NCBI GenBank assembly: GCA_913009205.1
Contig: CAJVYC010000006.1
Coordinates: 1-64,000 of the forward strand
Reading direction: 5' to 3'
From: an uncultured Fluviicola sp.
GTDB lineage: Bacteria > Bacteroidota > Bacteroidia > Flavobacteriales_D > Crocinitomicaceae
Length of the DNA stretch: 64,000 nt
The notes below the pieces were generated by a model that searched no databases, had not been told where the DNA came from, and worked only from the letters and a program-made list of their open reading frames with translations. The translations under genes were made by a program, and so were the position numbers. How positions within the stretch are numbered: position 1 is the first letter of the stretch; every line of letters begins with the position of its first letter. This document shows positions 34,623 through 44,681 of the stretch, one piece after another.

Positions 34623-36188
34623 CTAGCGAAGTTGAATATCGCTTCGAATTTCTTCTCCACCTTCTTTAGTGAAGTCACGACCTCCACGTCCCAGGTGTGT
34701 CATTACATTTCTATAACCAATGTATGACTTGGCTGTGTCTTGATACTCGAATGTTCGAGTTGAGTTTCTCAAGTAATATCCAATATCTTTCCAAGAACCC
34801 CCTCTTAAAACCTTACGTTTCATTGATGGTGGATCCCAATCCATTGCATTGTATCTATAATCAGTATTCAAATCATGAGAGAATTCATACATTGACTCGT
34901 CGAAAGCAGTTTCACACCACTCAGACACATTTCCAGCCATACAATAAAGACCCCATCCATTTGGGTTGTAAGAATATACTTTCACTGAGTGGAAACCACC
35001 ATCTTCAAAATACCTACCTCTCATTGGTTTAAAGTTTCCAAGGAAACAACCTGACTCATTTCTAATGTAAGGTCCACCCCAAGGATATTGAGACAATTCC
35101 AAGTCACCTCTTGAAGCTCTTTCCCATTCTGCTTCAGTTGGCAAACGGAAATCATTCACAAATAAATCTCCCATTTCAACTAGCCATGTATTCAATAATT
35201 GAGTTCTCCAAATTGAGAAAGCTTTTGCTTGCGTCCAAGTCACACCTACAACTGGATAGTTATCGTATGCTGGATGCCAGAAATACATGTTAGTCATTGG
35301 ATCATGGAATGAGTAAGTGAAATCACGCACCCAACATAATGTATCCGGGTAAACGTTTATTTTCTCATCAATAATGAAACGCTGACGGTTTGCATGTCCA
35401 CGTATTGCATTACTTTGACCTTTCTTGTTAATTGATCCTTCACCAGGAACACCTTGCGACAAATTCAAATCTTGCCCTTGAGGCTCTTCAGTAAATGGAT
35501 GAGGAGGAGTATCTAACTCTCTATGCTCCGGAACCAACTTAACACCATCTTTATCGAATGCATTAGGTGTTATATTAATACGACCTCTTTTTGCCGCTTC
35601 AACATAATCAATCCAATAGTAAGTGAAAACCAATTTACGCGTATCGAATTCTCTCCGCTTGTAGAATCTCTCTGGTTGTGGATAATACATATCCGCCAAA
35701 AGAGGCACTAATTCAGGATCTCCATAGTAAAATCTACGGTCCCAATTTAGGCTAAAATTTTCACGATTGATGTATCTATCAGATTCTTCAAACTCAACAT
35801 ACTCCAAGTCACCTTCGCTGAAGTAATACTCAGAATAATCAATCCATCGACTTGCATCTTCATCTTCTTCCAAACCGATGTAGATTTTTTCTCTAGCAAT
35901 GGAGTCGCGAACCCAATTAACGAATTGGCGGTACTCATTGTTCGAAATTTCTGTCTGGTCCATGTAAAATGCCTGAACCGAAACAGTCTTCGCTCTGGTT
36001 TGATGAAGGAAAGGAACGTCGCCATCATTTTGCCCCATAGTGAAACCACCAGCAGGGATATATATCATTCCTAAAGGAACTTCTGGATGGTATGGTGTTC
36101 TTCCATATGCACCTTCCAAATGTCCTGACCTTGTACTACACGAAGCTAACGTCGCAGCAACTATAGTATATAACAAAAGTTTTTTCAT
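34623..36188 (-). CDS. gldK: gliding motility/type IX lipoprotein GldK
   Basis: GldK is an outer-membrane lipoprotein with a formylglycine-generating-enzyme-like (FGE/SUMF1) fold and forms the ring with GldN. The start MKKLLLYTIVAATLASC gives a lipobox (LASC) and was chosen over an in-frame ATG 25 codons upstream that has no signal. The FGE motifs are seen: IPAGGFTMGQNDGD, FYMDQTEISNNEY, VVGVTWTQAKAFSIWR, FRLPTEAEWERASRG, GNVSEWCETA and VLRGGSWKD. The catalytic Cys pair of true FGEs is not expected in GldK. gldL follows. Confidence 0.95.
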   Translation of the reverse strand: MKKLLLYTIVAATLASCSTRSGHLEGAYGRTPYHPEVPLGMIYIPAGGFTMGQNDGDVPFLHQTRAKTVSVQAFYMDQTEISNNEYRQFVNWVRDSIAREKIYIGLEEDEDASRWIDYSEYYFSEGDLEYVEFEESDRYINRENFSLNWDRRFYYGDPELVPLLADMYYPQPERFYKRREFDTRKLVFTYYWIDYVEAAKRGRINITPNAFDKDGVKLVPEHRELDTPPHPFTEEPQGQDLNLSQGVPGEGSINKKGQSNAIRGHANRQRFIIDEKINVYPDTLCWVRDFTYSFHDPMTNMYFWHPAYDNYPVVGVTWTQAKAFSIWRTQLLNTWLVEMGDLFVNDFRLPTEAEWERASRGDLELSQYPWGGPYIRNESGCFLGNFKPMRGRYFEDGGFHSVKVYSYNPNGWGLYCMAGNVSEWCETAFDESMYEFSHDLNTDYRYNAMDWDPPSMKRKVLRGGSWKDIGYYLRNSTRTFEYQDTAKSYIGYRNVMTHLGRGGRDFTKEGGEEIRSDIQLR

Positions 36189-36299
36189 TCTACCTCTTTT
36201 TAATCTTCCGGATATCTTTATTAACGAATTACAGGATCTATGTGTTTCGATATAACGGAACATTCACTGATTTGGTTACATTTTATTTTACAAATTATT

Positions 36300-37301
36300 C
36301 TATAGCCATCTAGGATGCTTCGATTTTGAAATCGGAATTGGCGGTAAGAAATAACAATACTTCACGAACATCTCATGCGAACCGGTTGAAATACTTGAAA
36401 GCTTGTTCACTGAAACATCATAAGAATATCCTACTGTAAATTGCGCAGGACGAGCTGCTCTTGTAGATAAGTCTGTACCAGACCAATCTAATAGCTCACT
36501 AACATTTGCACCTGCCATTATACCGATAGCGTCAGACATTCTATACGTAAGTCCTCCATACAATTTATTCTGCCAGAAATATCTAGCATTCAAATCAAAT
36601 GATGTTTTAACAAGATCACTTCTAACAAAAAGATTCATTTCTAAATCATCTCCTGGTTGAGAAACGTTTCTAATTGTGTGACCACCCATTAAATAATAAT
36701 GTCTCGCTGAATTCAACCCAGTTGGCGCAGTTGAAGTAGCATCATCAAAAGTTGGTCCTGGGATGTGTGTTGAAGATAATCCAATATAGTAACCAGCATT
36801 CGCCTTGAAGTACAAACCGAAATTTGCATCAAACTTAGTTTGAGAAAAAGCTTCAGGAAGTGAATTATCAGGATTAGAAGTTGGCGGAACCCATTCTGGA
36901 TTCATCCCCAAACTTGTAATACCTATACCAACTCCAACACCTAATTGACCAATATTGCCTAATTGAAAGTGATGTGCGAAGTTGATTACAGCAGTATTTT
37001 GTCGTGTGTAAGCAATAGCATCGTGATAAAATGCAATACCTACTCCAGTGTTGGTCATATACCTATCAATATTACCCTCTACGTTCAGCACTACTGAGTT
37101 CGGGGCACCGTTAACTTTATCCCATTGATTCCTGTAAATTGAAGTCCCACAGAAACCATCTAGAAAATTAGTCCCCGTTGCACCAGGATTTACGCTCATC
37201 TTCTCATACATGAAGTGAGTCATCGCTCTGTCTTGCTGCGCAGTAGCATTAACACCTACTGTACAGGCAATTAAAGATAAAACAAGTAGCCTTCTTTTCA
37301 T
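36300..37301 (-). CDS. PorP/SprF family type IX secretion membrane protein
   Basis: The 333-residue outer-membrane protein starts with a signal peptide and the family-typical Q-D-R-A-M-T-H-F-M-Y-E-K-M-S-V-N-P-G-A-T-G, seen across PorP/SprF proteins, then alternating barrel strands. PorP in Porphyromonas and SprF in Flavobacterium bind type IX substrates or their adhesins; in P. gingivalis porP precedes porKLMN exactly as porP precedes gldKLMN here. It is probably co-transcribed with gldK. Confidence 0.93.
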   Translation of the reverse strand: MKRRLLVLSLIACTVGVNATAQQDRAMTHFMYEKMSVNPGATGTNFLDGFCGTSIYRNQWDKVNGAPNSVVLNVEGNIDRYMTNTGVGIAFYHDAIAYTRQNTAVINFAHHFQLGNIGQLGVGVGIGITSLGMNPEWVPPTSNPDNSLPEAFSQTKFDANFGLYFKANAGYYIGLSSTHIPGPTFDDATSTAPTGLNSARHYYLMGGHTIRNVSQPGDDLEMNLFVRSDLVKTSFDLNARYFWQNKLYGGLTYRMSDAIGIMAGANVSELLDWSGTDLSTRAARPAQFTVGYSYDVSVNKLSSISTGSHEMFVKYCYFLPPIPISKSKHPRWL

Positions 37302-37472
37302 AAATAACTTTGTTTTCTCGGGATTGGCGGGACTTTAAAAGAAAGCACACTTCCCCCATTCAAGCGCCTAAAATAACTATTATTATTGAAACGAAGAACT
37401 TTTTAACGTCATTGTTCAAAAATTAATGAATCAACCCGTCAAGCCGCTAACTAATTAACATTCTTACTTTGG

Positions 37473-38621
37473 CTAGGTAAGTTTTTGCAGGGTTTTCCAC
37501 CACAAATTAGGAATCTTGTTTTTCAAAGCATTATCATAATCAGATTGATTGCATGGAACTAAGTGATGCCTGTCGTATTTAGCCCCCTCACCTGCTGGGT
37601 AGGACACTTCTAGCCACCAGCGAGCTGACTTATCGCTTTTGTAAAACACCAAATCTTCCTCAAAGTCTTCCAATCCAACGTGAAACTTTTTATAATTCAA
37701 CTTATTACCGATAGGGAAATCCCCCACTCTTTGAGCCATACCATCGGCGAAGTACCAAATCATTTGTGCCAATAAGTTCGAAGCTGATCGCGATTGTTTG
37801 GGGTCAACGTCCAATATATTCACGCAGGACATTTTATCACTCATCCCGGCATACTTCATAATTTGGCATATCTGATCCGATTTAAATCCGTTTGTGTTTT
37901 TATACCGTAGACTATCCGAATCAGCGTTTTTTATACTCTTAAAATCAACAGATAACAAGTCTGAATTTCTTAGATAAGGCTCAGCAATTCTAAAATCTGA
38001 ATTGAATGCACCCAATCGACAAATGTCAAAGAATAATTTATCGAATAAATCAACTTCTCTTGCTGGAACCATTAAGCGCTGCATGCCTATGTTTGCATAA
38101 TTAAACAAATAACAAGGTCGCTGCATCAAAAGGTGACTTACGTATCCATTCGATTTAACCTCATCGCTGGGCTCTCCAACATCTAGTGAGCTATCAACTG
38201 AACAAATATTAATCATTTGTTCAAGACTCTCAAAACCTTTGTAACTAGATATAATTAAATCTTGACTTCCTCCAATAATTACAGGAGTAATATTGGCTTT
38301 TACCAATTCACCTACAACTTGTGAAAGTGCGAAATATGTATCTTCAACAGATTCTCCTGGAGCAATTGTACCTAAATCATAAATTGAGAAATTCCACTTA
38401 TCTCCAGGGCTAAAAGTGTAAAATTCTTCTCTAAAACTTTCATTACTTCCGGTCAGTCCCGATTCGCTTCTCCGGTTTTCAGGAACATAAATAATAGCAA
38501 TTCCAGGATCTTTAAGCTCTGGAAAACCATCCTCGTTATGAATATGAGTGTCAATAATTAGGGCTCCAGTGGCGTCGGAGATATCGGAAATCGGTTTGAA
38601 ATAAATAGAAATGTCTTTCAT
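37473..38621 (-). CDS. formimidoylglutamase-like ureohydrolase with degenerate metal site
   Basis: The 382-residue protein has the arginase/ureohydrolase fold and lies where flavobacteria carry a formimidoylglutamase-like gene between topA and the gld genes. The metal ligands are damaged: the usual GGxHS is GGSQD (residues 117-121), DAHxD has no His (SVDSSLDVG at 141-149), and SxDxDxxDP is SVDFKSI (224-230). A two-Mn site could not form normally, so it is probably not an active hydrolase. A structural or regulatory role for the gliding machinery is a guess drawn only from its conserved neighbourhood. Confidence 0.8.
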   Translation of the reverse strand: MKDISIYFKPISDISDATGALIIDTHIHNEDGFPELKDPGIAIIYVPENRRSESGLTGSNESFREEFYTFSPGDKWNFSIYDLGTIAPGESVEDTYFALSQVVGELVKANITPVIIGGSQDLIISSYKGFESLEQMINICSVDSSLDVGEPSDEVKSNGYVSHLLMQRPCYLFNYANIGMQRLMVPAREVDLFDKLFFDICRLGAFNSDFRIAEPYLRNSDLLSVDFKSIKNADSDSLRYKNTNGFKSDQICQIMKYAGMSDKMSCVNILDVDPKQSRSASNLLAQMIWYFADGMAQRVGDFPIGNKLNYKKFHVGLEDFEEDLVFYKSDKSARWWLEVSYPAGEGAKYDRHHLVPCNQSDYDNALKNKIPNLWWKTLQKLT

Positions 38622-38714
38622 GCAATCTTGACTTTAATCAAAATTAGATGAAATTGAACAGCAGATTATCTCATTCTGAAAAATCTTTACAGGCAGGAAA
38701 GTTGAAAACTTCTA

Positions 38715-41228
38715 TTACTTTTTCTTAGCCACCTTTTTCTTCACAGCCTTTTTCTTCGTTGCTTTTTTCTTTGTAGGTTTTTTTGCCTCAATCATCTCAA
38801 GCACTTTCTCAAGTGTTAAAGACTCAGCGTCGAACGTTTTAGGTAGTTCGATTTTCATTTTTCCTTTAACGATATTGAATCGCCCCCAACGTGCTTTCTG
38901 AACAGAAATCCCTTCATCTTTCCAATTGTGGATCATTTTATCAATCTCTTTCTGCTTTTTAGTTTCAATCAATTCAACAACATCTTCTTGAGATAAATTA
39001 TCGAAATCGTATTTTTTATTGACATTGATGAACATTTCATTCCATTTGATGAAAGGTCCGAATCTACCCGTCCCTTTCTGAACTGGCAATTCTTCATACT
39101 CAGCAATAGGCGCATCAGCTTCTTGCTTTTCTTTTATCAATTCGATCGCTCTTGTCAAATCGACACCACCAATGTCCTCTCCTTTTGGAATAGAAACAAA
39201 GACTTCGTTGTGTTTAACATACGGTCCAAATCTTCCAAGAGCAACAACCACTTCTAAAGATTCAAATTCACCAAGATTTTTTGGGAATTGGAACAGTTCA
39301 AGCGCTTCGTCTAAAGTGATAGAATTAATCGACTGCCCTACTCTCAACGATGCAAATTGTGGTTTTTCTCCATCAACTTGTTCGTCACCAACTTGAATCA
39401 TTGGTCCGAATTTTCCAATTCTTGCAATTATTCTTCTTTTCGATTCAGGGTGAATTCCAATTTCTCTTTCTCCGGTTGCTCTTTCAGAATTTTCCAATGT
39501 ATCTTCAACGCTGTTATGGAAAGGTGTATAAAACTCTTTCAACATGCTGGTCCATTGCATCATCCCTTTTGCAATCTCATCAAACTCCTTCTCAACCTGA
39601 GCGGTGAAGTTATAATCCATAATCTGACCGAAATGCTCAGACAAGAAATCCGTAACTACAACTCCGATATCTGTTGGTGCTAATTTATTTTTCTCCTTAC
39701 CAGTAATTTCAGAAAGTTCTTTTTTATCGACAGAACCGTTCACTAAAGTCCATTGGTTGTATTTTCTTTCAACACCATCTTTTTCTGGTTTTTCAACATA
39801 TCCTCTTTTTTGGATCGTTGTAATTGTTGGAGCATATGTTGATGGTCTGCCAATTCCAAGACTTTCCAATTTCTTTACCAATGCAGCCTCAACGTATCTC
39901 GCTGGGGGTCTTGAAAATCTCTGAGTCGCTTTGATTTCATCTTGATCAACCAAATCACCTTGAACAACTGCTGGCAACAATCCTGATTGGAAGCTGTCGT
40001 CATCATCATCGTCTCCGATTGTACTTTCAAGATATACCTTTAAAAAACCTTCAAATTTGATAACCTCACCCTTCGCTTGAAAAGTATCAGCAACTCCATC
40101 TGCGCCTAACTTGATTGTTGTTCGCTCTAATTTGGCATCTGACATTTGCGATGATATTGCACGCTTCCAAATAAGATCGTACAATCTTTCTTGATCTGAT
40201 TCGGCGGTTACTTTATGTGCTGAGAAACTCGTTGGTCGAATTGCTTCGTGAGCCTCTTGAGCTCCCGCATTCTTCGTTGTATATTTCGTTGTGTTTGAAA
40301 ACTCAGACCCATAAGCCTTCTCAATTTCAGCTTTCGCTGCATTCAAGGCAGTATCTGAAAGATTCACAGAATCGGTTCTCATATATGTGATATGCCCTGA
40401 TTCATACAAACGTTGTGCTACAGACATGGTTCTTGAAACTGAGAATCCCAATTTCAAGCTGGCTTCTTGCTGTAAAGTTGATGTTGTAAATGGCGCGGCT
40501 GGTTTTTTAGTTGCTGGCTTCATTGTAACTGCATCAACTTTAAAGTTTACCGATTTACAAGAATCCAATAACGCCGTTACATCTTCTTCCGATTTTAATT
40601 GTCTGGAAACATCTGCACGTATTCTCCCCTTTTCAGTTGAAAATACTCCATTCACTTTATAGAATGTCTCGCCGGTAAATTTCTGAATTTCTTTTTCTTT
40701 CTCTACGATTAATTTAACTGCTACGGACTGAACCCTTCCTGCAGATAAACTAGGTCGAACTTTTCTCCAAAGAACTGGAGACAATTCAAAACCTACCAAT
40801 CTATCTAGTATTCTGCGCGCTTGCTGTGCATCGACTAATTCCTTGTTAATTTCTCTTGGATTTTCAATAGCCTTTAAGATTGCCGTTTTCGTAATCTCGT
40901 TAAATGCGATTCTTTTCGTTACCTTTTTCTCAAGGCCTAACGTTTCGTATAAGTGCCATGAAATAGCTTCTCCTTCGCGGTCCTCATCCGTTGCGAGCCA
41001 TACAGTTTCAACATTCTTTACAATTTTCTGCAAATCTGCTACGACTTGTTTCTTGTCTGCGGACACCTCGTACTTCGGTTTGAAATCGTTATCAACATCT
41101 ATCGCTTCTTTTTTGGCTAAATCTCTAACATGTCCAAAGCTCGACTTAACAATGAAATCTTTTCCAAGATACCCTTCAATGGTTTTTGCCTTAGCAGGTG
41201 ACTCTACAATAACTAGATTATTAGCCAT
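38715..41228 (-). CDS. topA: DNA topoisomerase I
   Basis: The type IA enzyme relaxes negative supercoils. The 837-residue protein has the TOPRIM domain (LVIVESPAKAKTIEGYLG, WLATDEDREGEAISWH), the catalytic tyrosine motif HITYMRTDS around residues 280-288, and LGIGRPSTYAPTI. The C-terminal region has repeated TOPRIM-C-like units (GRFGPYVK, GRFGPFIK, RWGRFNIV) in place of Cys zinc fingers. It ends in a tail of about 20 Lys/Ala/Thr residues, as in many Bacteroidota. Confidence 0.95.
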   Translation of the reverse strand: MANNLVIVESPAKAKTIEGYLGKDFIVKSSFGHVRDLAKKEAIDVDNDFKPKYEVSADKKQVVADLQKIVKNVETVWLATDEDREGEAISWHLYETLGLEKKVTKRIAFNEITKTAILKAIENPREINKELVDAQQARRILDRLVGFELSPVLWRKVRPSLSAGRVQSVAVKLIVEKEKEIQKFTGETFYKVNGVFSTEKGRIRADVSRQLKSEEDVTALLDSCKSVNFKVDAVTMKPATKKPAAPFTTSTLQQEASLKLGFSVSRTMSVAQRLYESGHITYMRTDSVNLSDTALNAAKAEIEKAYGSEFSNTTKYTTKNAGAQEAHEAIRPTSFSAHKVTAESDQERLYDLIWKRAISSQMSDAKLERTTIKLGADGVADTFQAKGEVIKFEGFLKVYLESTIGDDDDDDSFQSGLLPAVVQGDLVDQDEIKATQRFSRPPARYVEAALVKKLESLGIGRPSTYAPTITTIQKRGYVEKPEKDGVERKYNQWTLVNGSVDKKELSEITGKEKNKLAPTDIGVVVTDFLSEHFGQIMDYNFTAQVEKEFDEIAKGMMQWTSMLKEFYTPFHNSVEDTLENSERATGEREIGIHPESKRRIIARIGKFGPMIQVGDEQVDGEKPQFASLRVGQSINSITLDEALELFQFPKNLGEFESLEVVVALGRFGPYVKHNEVFVSIPKGEDIGGVDLTRAIELIKEKQEADAPIAEYEELPVQKGTGRFGPFIKWNEMFINVNKKYDFDNLSQEDVVELIETKKQKEIDKMIHNWKDEGISVQKARWGRFNIVKGKMKIELPKTFDAESLTLEKVLEMIEAKKPTKKKATKKKAVKKKVAKKK

Positions 41229-41417
41229 ACGTTATAAAAGTTTATTAGATGCGTAATTCAATTCTCGCTCGAAAAGATTTTGCAAATTAAGATGTTTTAA
41301 TTTCAATACACAACGTAAATAACGAACAAAATGTTTCAGAACTATTAGGAATAGATATTCTTTAACCGTAGGTTAAAGGTAGATTGGAAGATTTTAACAT
41401 AAATTAAATCCTGCCAT

Positions 41418-41449
41418 TTTGGCACCTTTTTGATTTTTGTGTAGCTTTG
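41418..41449 (+). promoter_or_regulatory. consensus promoter of the miaB operon
   Basis: TTTG at 41418-41421 and TAGCTTTG at 41442-41449 match the Bacteroidota pattern exactly with a 20-base spacer, 17 bases before the miaB ATG. Confidence 0.72.
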
Positions 41450-41466
41450 TAGACTGATTTAAAAGA

Positions 41467-42921
41467 ATGAAAGAAGGAGTTAATCTTGAGAAAGAGATCG
41501 ACGAAAGTCGACAAGGGGAAGCAACATTGATTGTTTCGGAGGATTCGAAGAATACAAAAAAGTTGTATGTCGAAAGCTATGGCTGCGCTATGAATTTCGC
41601 TGACAGTGAAGTTGTGGCCTCAATCATGAGTCAGAATGGATACACCACAACTAGCGATGTAGAAGAAGCAGATGTTGTTTTAATCAACACATGTTCAATT
41701 CGTGAGAATGCGGAATCAAGAGTTCGGAAAAGACTCACAAATTTCAAAAAACGAAAACAAAGACAGCCTGCATTGGTTGTTGGAATTTTGGGATGCATGG
41801 CTGAACGGCTCAAGAAAAATCTCCTTGAGGAAGAAAAACTTGTCGATTTAGTTGCGGGTCCAGATGCATATAGAGATTTGCCTGGATTGATAATGGAAGT
41901 TGAAGGCGGACAGAAAGCGGTTAACGTTTTACTCTCACGTGATGAAACTTACGCGGACATTACTCCCATTCGCCTAGACACAAAAGGAGTTTCAAGTTTT
42001 GTATCAATTACGAGAGGTTGCGATAACATGTGCTCATTTTGCGTTGTTCCGTTCACAAGAGGAAGAGAACGATCAAGAGATCCAGAAACGATTCATGGCG
42101 AGTGCGTAACTCTTTTCGAACAGGGATATAGAGAAGTTACTCTGTTGGGGCAAAATGTAGATTCTTACCGGTGGAACATGACTTCGAAAGGAGAAATAAA
42201 AGACGAAACAAAGCCTACAACTAATTTTGCTCAACTTATGGAATCAGTGGCTTCTATCTCTCCAGATTTAAGAATTCGATTCTCAACTTCTCATCCGAAA
42301 GACATGACGGACGAAGTATTAAATGTGATCAATAAGCACGAAAATATTTGTAATTACATTCACTTGCCAATTCAATCTGGAAACACGGAAGTGTTGAAAC
42401 GAATGAACCGCGGATATACGCGAGAATGGTATTTGGAGCGAATTGCTTCAATCAATCGGATTATTCCAAACTGCTCGATTTCGACGGATATTATTACTGG
42501 ATTTTGTGATGAAACGGAAGAAGAATTTCAAGATACACTTTCGATAATGAGAGAAGTTAAATGGGATTTCGCTTACATGTACAAGTATTCTGAGCGACCT
42601 AAGACACTGGCGGAAAGAAGATTCGAAGACAATGTTCCCGAAAAGGTTAAATCGGCTCGTCTAACGGAGATAATTAATATCCAACAGGAAAATTCTTTAG
42701 CGGTTAACCAGAAACAAATTGGCCAAATTCACAAAGTTTTGGTTGAAGGCGTTTCGAAAAGATCTGATGAAGATTTTGCTGGAAGAAACGATCAAAACAC
42801 AACAGTAATTTTTCCGAAAGGCAATTTTGGTAAAAACGAATACGTTTTGGTGAAGATAAAAACATGCACAGCTGCAACACTTCAAGGAGAAGTTGTTGAA
42901 GTACTAAAACCTTCTAAGTAA
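41467..42921 (+). CDS. miaB: tRNA-2-methylthio-N6-dimethylallyladenosine synthase
   Basis: MiaB adds a methylthio group to i6A37 of tRNA. The 484-residue radical-SAM enzyme has the N-terminal UPF0004 cluster Cys residues C40 (SYGCAMN), C76 (NTCSIRENA) and C110 (GILGCMAE). The radical-SAM motif is C185xxxC189xxC192 (GCDNMCSFC), and a TRAM domain ends the protein. It leads the conserved run miaB - sigma-54 activator - lptE - TPR - secG. Confidence 0.94.
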   Translation: MKEGVNLEKEIDESRQGEATLIVSEDSKNTKKLYVESYGCAMNFADSEVVASIMSQNGYTTTSDVEEADVVLINTCSIRENAESRVRKRLTNFKKRKQRQPALVVGILGCMAERLKKNLLEEEKLVDLVAGPDAYRDLPGLIMEVEGGQKAVNVLLSRDETYADITPIRLDTKGVSSFVSITRGCDNMCSFCVVPFTRGRERSRDPETIHGECVTLFEQGYREVTLLGQNVDSYRWNMTSKGEIKDETKPTTNFAQLMESVASISPDLRIRFSTSHPKDMTDEVLNVINKHENICNYIHLPIQSGNTEVLKRMNRGYTREWYLERIASINRIIPNCSISTDIITGFCDETEEEFQDTLSIMREVKWDFAYMYKYSERPKTLAERRFEDNVPEKVKSARLTEIINIQQENSLAVNQKQIGQIHKVLVEGVSKRSDEDFAGRNDQNTTVIFPKGNFGKNEYVLVKIKTCTAATLQGEVVEVLKPSK

Positions 42922-42927
42922 GGATTG

Positions 42928-44175
42928 ATGGAAGTTCAACAGGTTAAACAGAGATTTGGAATTATTGGGAATTCTTCTTTATTGAATCGGGCGCTTGAAG
43001 TTGCCATACAAGTTGCTCCTACTGATATTTCGGTTCTCGTAACTGGAGAAAGTGGTACCGGAAAAGAAATTATCCCACAGGTAATTCATCAATTGAGCTC
43101 TAGAAAACACGGCGAATATATTGCTGTCAACTGTGGAGCTATTCCAGAAGGGACAATTGATTCAGAATTATTCGGACACGAAAAAGGATCTTTTACAGGT
43201 GCAAGTGGGAGTAGAAAAGGGTATTTTGAAGTTGCAGATGGAGGAACGATTTTCCTTGATGAAGTTGCTGAGTTACCGATGCAAACTCAAGTTCGACTTC
43301 TTCGTGTATTGGAAACAGGAGAGTTCATTCGAGTTGGATCTTCGAAGGTCATTAAGACAAACGTAAGAGTTGTTGCTGCAACGAATGAAAATATGCAGTC
43401 AGCAATTACAAATAGTAAATTTAGAGAAGATCTGTTTTATAGATTAAGCACCGTTCCTATTCCTTTACCAGCATTGAGAAATAGACAAGATGACATTCAT
43501 TTGTTGTTTCGGAAATTTTCAAGTGATTTTGCTGATAAATATAGAATGCCTGGGATCAAATTAACAGAAGCCAGCGTTCAATTGTTAAATAGTTATTCTT
43601 GGCCAGGAAATATACGTCAATTGAAGAATATGGTTGAACAAATTTCCGTTATTCAAACAAAACGTGAGATTGATGTTGTCTTACTTCAAGAATATTTGCC
43701 GCCGGAAAAGGATAATTCTCCTGCTCGAATTGGAGAAACGAAGGATAGCATTAATGAAAGAGAATTGATGTATAAGTTCTTATTCGACATGAAAAAGGAT
43801 TTAACCGACTTAAAAAAACTAGTTGTAGAGATTTTATCGAAGGATGAAAGTAAATCGCTTAGCAGTGATCAAACCAACCTCGTTAATCGTTTTTATGATG
43901 ATGTTAATGAACCTAAACCGACTCCAACGCGCTTCCTTCCTCCGAGTAAATCTGACGAATCTGTTTTTGTTCACCCGAAGCAATCGGAAAACAATGATTC
44001 TTATGAAGTTCATGAGGAAGTAGAAGAATCACTTTCATTGGAAGATACGGAACGAGAATTGATTAAAAAGGCCTTGACAAAGCATAAAGGAAAGAGAAAA
44101 TACGCGGCCTCCGAATTGGGCATCAGTGAGCGAACATTGTATAGAAAAATTAAAGAATATAATTTGAACGATTAG
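42928..44175 (+). CDS. sigma-54-dependent transcriptional activator
   Basis: The protein of about 415 residues is an AAA+ sigma-54 activator: Walker A GESGTGKE (40-47), the sigma-contact loop GSFTGA (87-92), Walker B GGTIFLDEVAELP, then WPGNIRQLKNMVE and a C-terminal Fis-type helix-turn-helix (KRKYAASELGISERTLYRKIKEYN). It has no N-terminal sensor or receiver domain; a variable charged linker of about 130 residues lies before the HTH. I start at the ATG at 42928 rather than the TTG one codon earlier. Targets are unknown. Confidence 0.9.
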   Translation: MEVQQVKQRFGIIGNSSLLNRALEVAIQVAPTDISVLVTGESGTGKEIIPQVIHQLSSRKHGEYIAVNCGAIPEGTIDSELFGHEKGSFTGASGSRKGYFEVADGGTIFLDEVAELPMQTQVRLLRVLETGEFIRVGSSKVIKTNVRVVAATNENMQSAITNSKFREDLFYRLSTVPIPLPALRNRQDDIHLLFRKFSSDFADKYRMPGIKLTEASVQLLNSYSWPGNIRQLKNMVEQISVIQTKREIDVVLLQEYLPPEKDNSPARIGETKDSINERELMYKFLFDMKKDLTDLKKLVVEILSKDESKSLSSDQTNLVNRFYDDVNEPKPTPTRFLPPSKSDESVFVHPKQSENNDSYEVHEEVEESLSLEDTERELIKKALTKHKGKRKYAASELGISERTLYRKIKEYNLND

Positions 44176-44681
44176 TGAGACTACTTTTAACCATATCTCT
44201 ATTTTTCCTTTTGACCAGCTGCTGGCCAACCAGTGTTTCATTTGTGGATGGTTCTATGCCTCCTGAGTGGAAAACATTCTTCGTTACTTCATTTGAAAAC
44301 AATGCGGCAAATACTCCTTTGAGCTATTCCGCCTCACTTTCAGAATCCGTTCGAGACGGAATTCAAAACAACTCACGACTTCTCATAAATAACGATGCTG
44401 ATTCAGCGGAATTAAATGTTACCGCAACAGTTATGATTTACACAATTTCCCCCGTAGCTTTGCAGGAGGGTGATGTCTCAGCGCAGAATAGATTGTCCAT
44501 TTCGGTTAAATTTGAAATTTTCATTTCTAAGCCAGAAGAAAATCAAATGTCATTGACGAGCACTCGGTTTGTAGATTACGATGTAAGTACTGATATTGGC
44601 GTTGTTGAAACCGAATTATTGGCTGAAGTAAACGAGCAAATTGTTCAAGATGTGATTAATAAATTGATGTCGAACTGGTAA
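44175..44681 (+). CDS. lptE: LptE-family outer-membrane lipoprotein
   Basis: The 168-residue product begins at a GTG overlapping the previous stop (TAGTG) and has a signal peptide with lipobox LTSC. The small alpha/beta body with FVDGSMPPEWKTFFVTSFEN and the final YDVSTDIG-type segment matches Bacteroidota proteins annotated as LptE, which plug LptD during lipopolysaccharide export. LptD is not in the window. The position between the sigma-54 activator and a TPR protein is conserved in the phylum. Confidence 0.83.
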   Translation: MRLLLTISLFFLLTSCWPTSVSFVDGSMPPEWKTFFVTSFENNAANTPLSYSASLSESVRDGIQNNSRLLINNDADSAELNVTATVMIYTISPVALQEGDVSAQNRLSISVKFEIFISKPEENQMSLTSTRFVDYDVSTDIGVVETELLAEVNEQIVQDVINKLMSNW

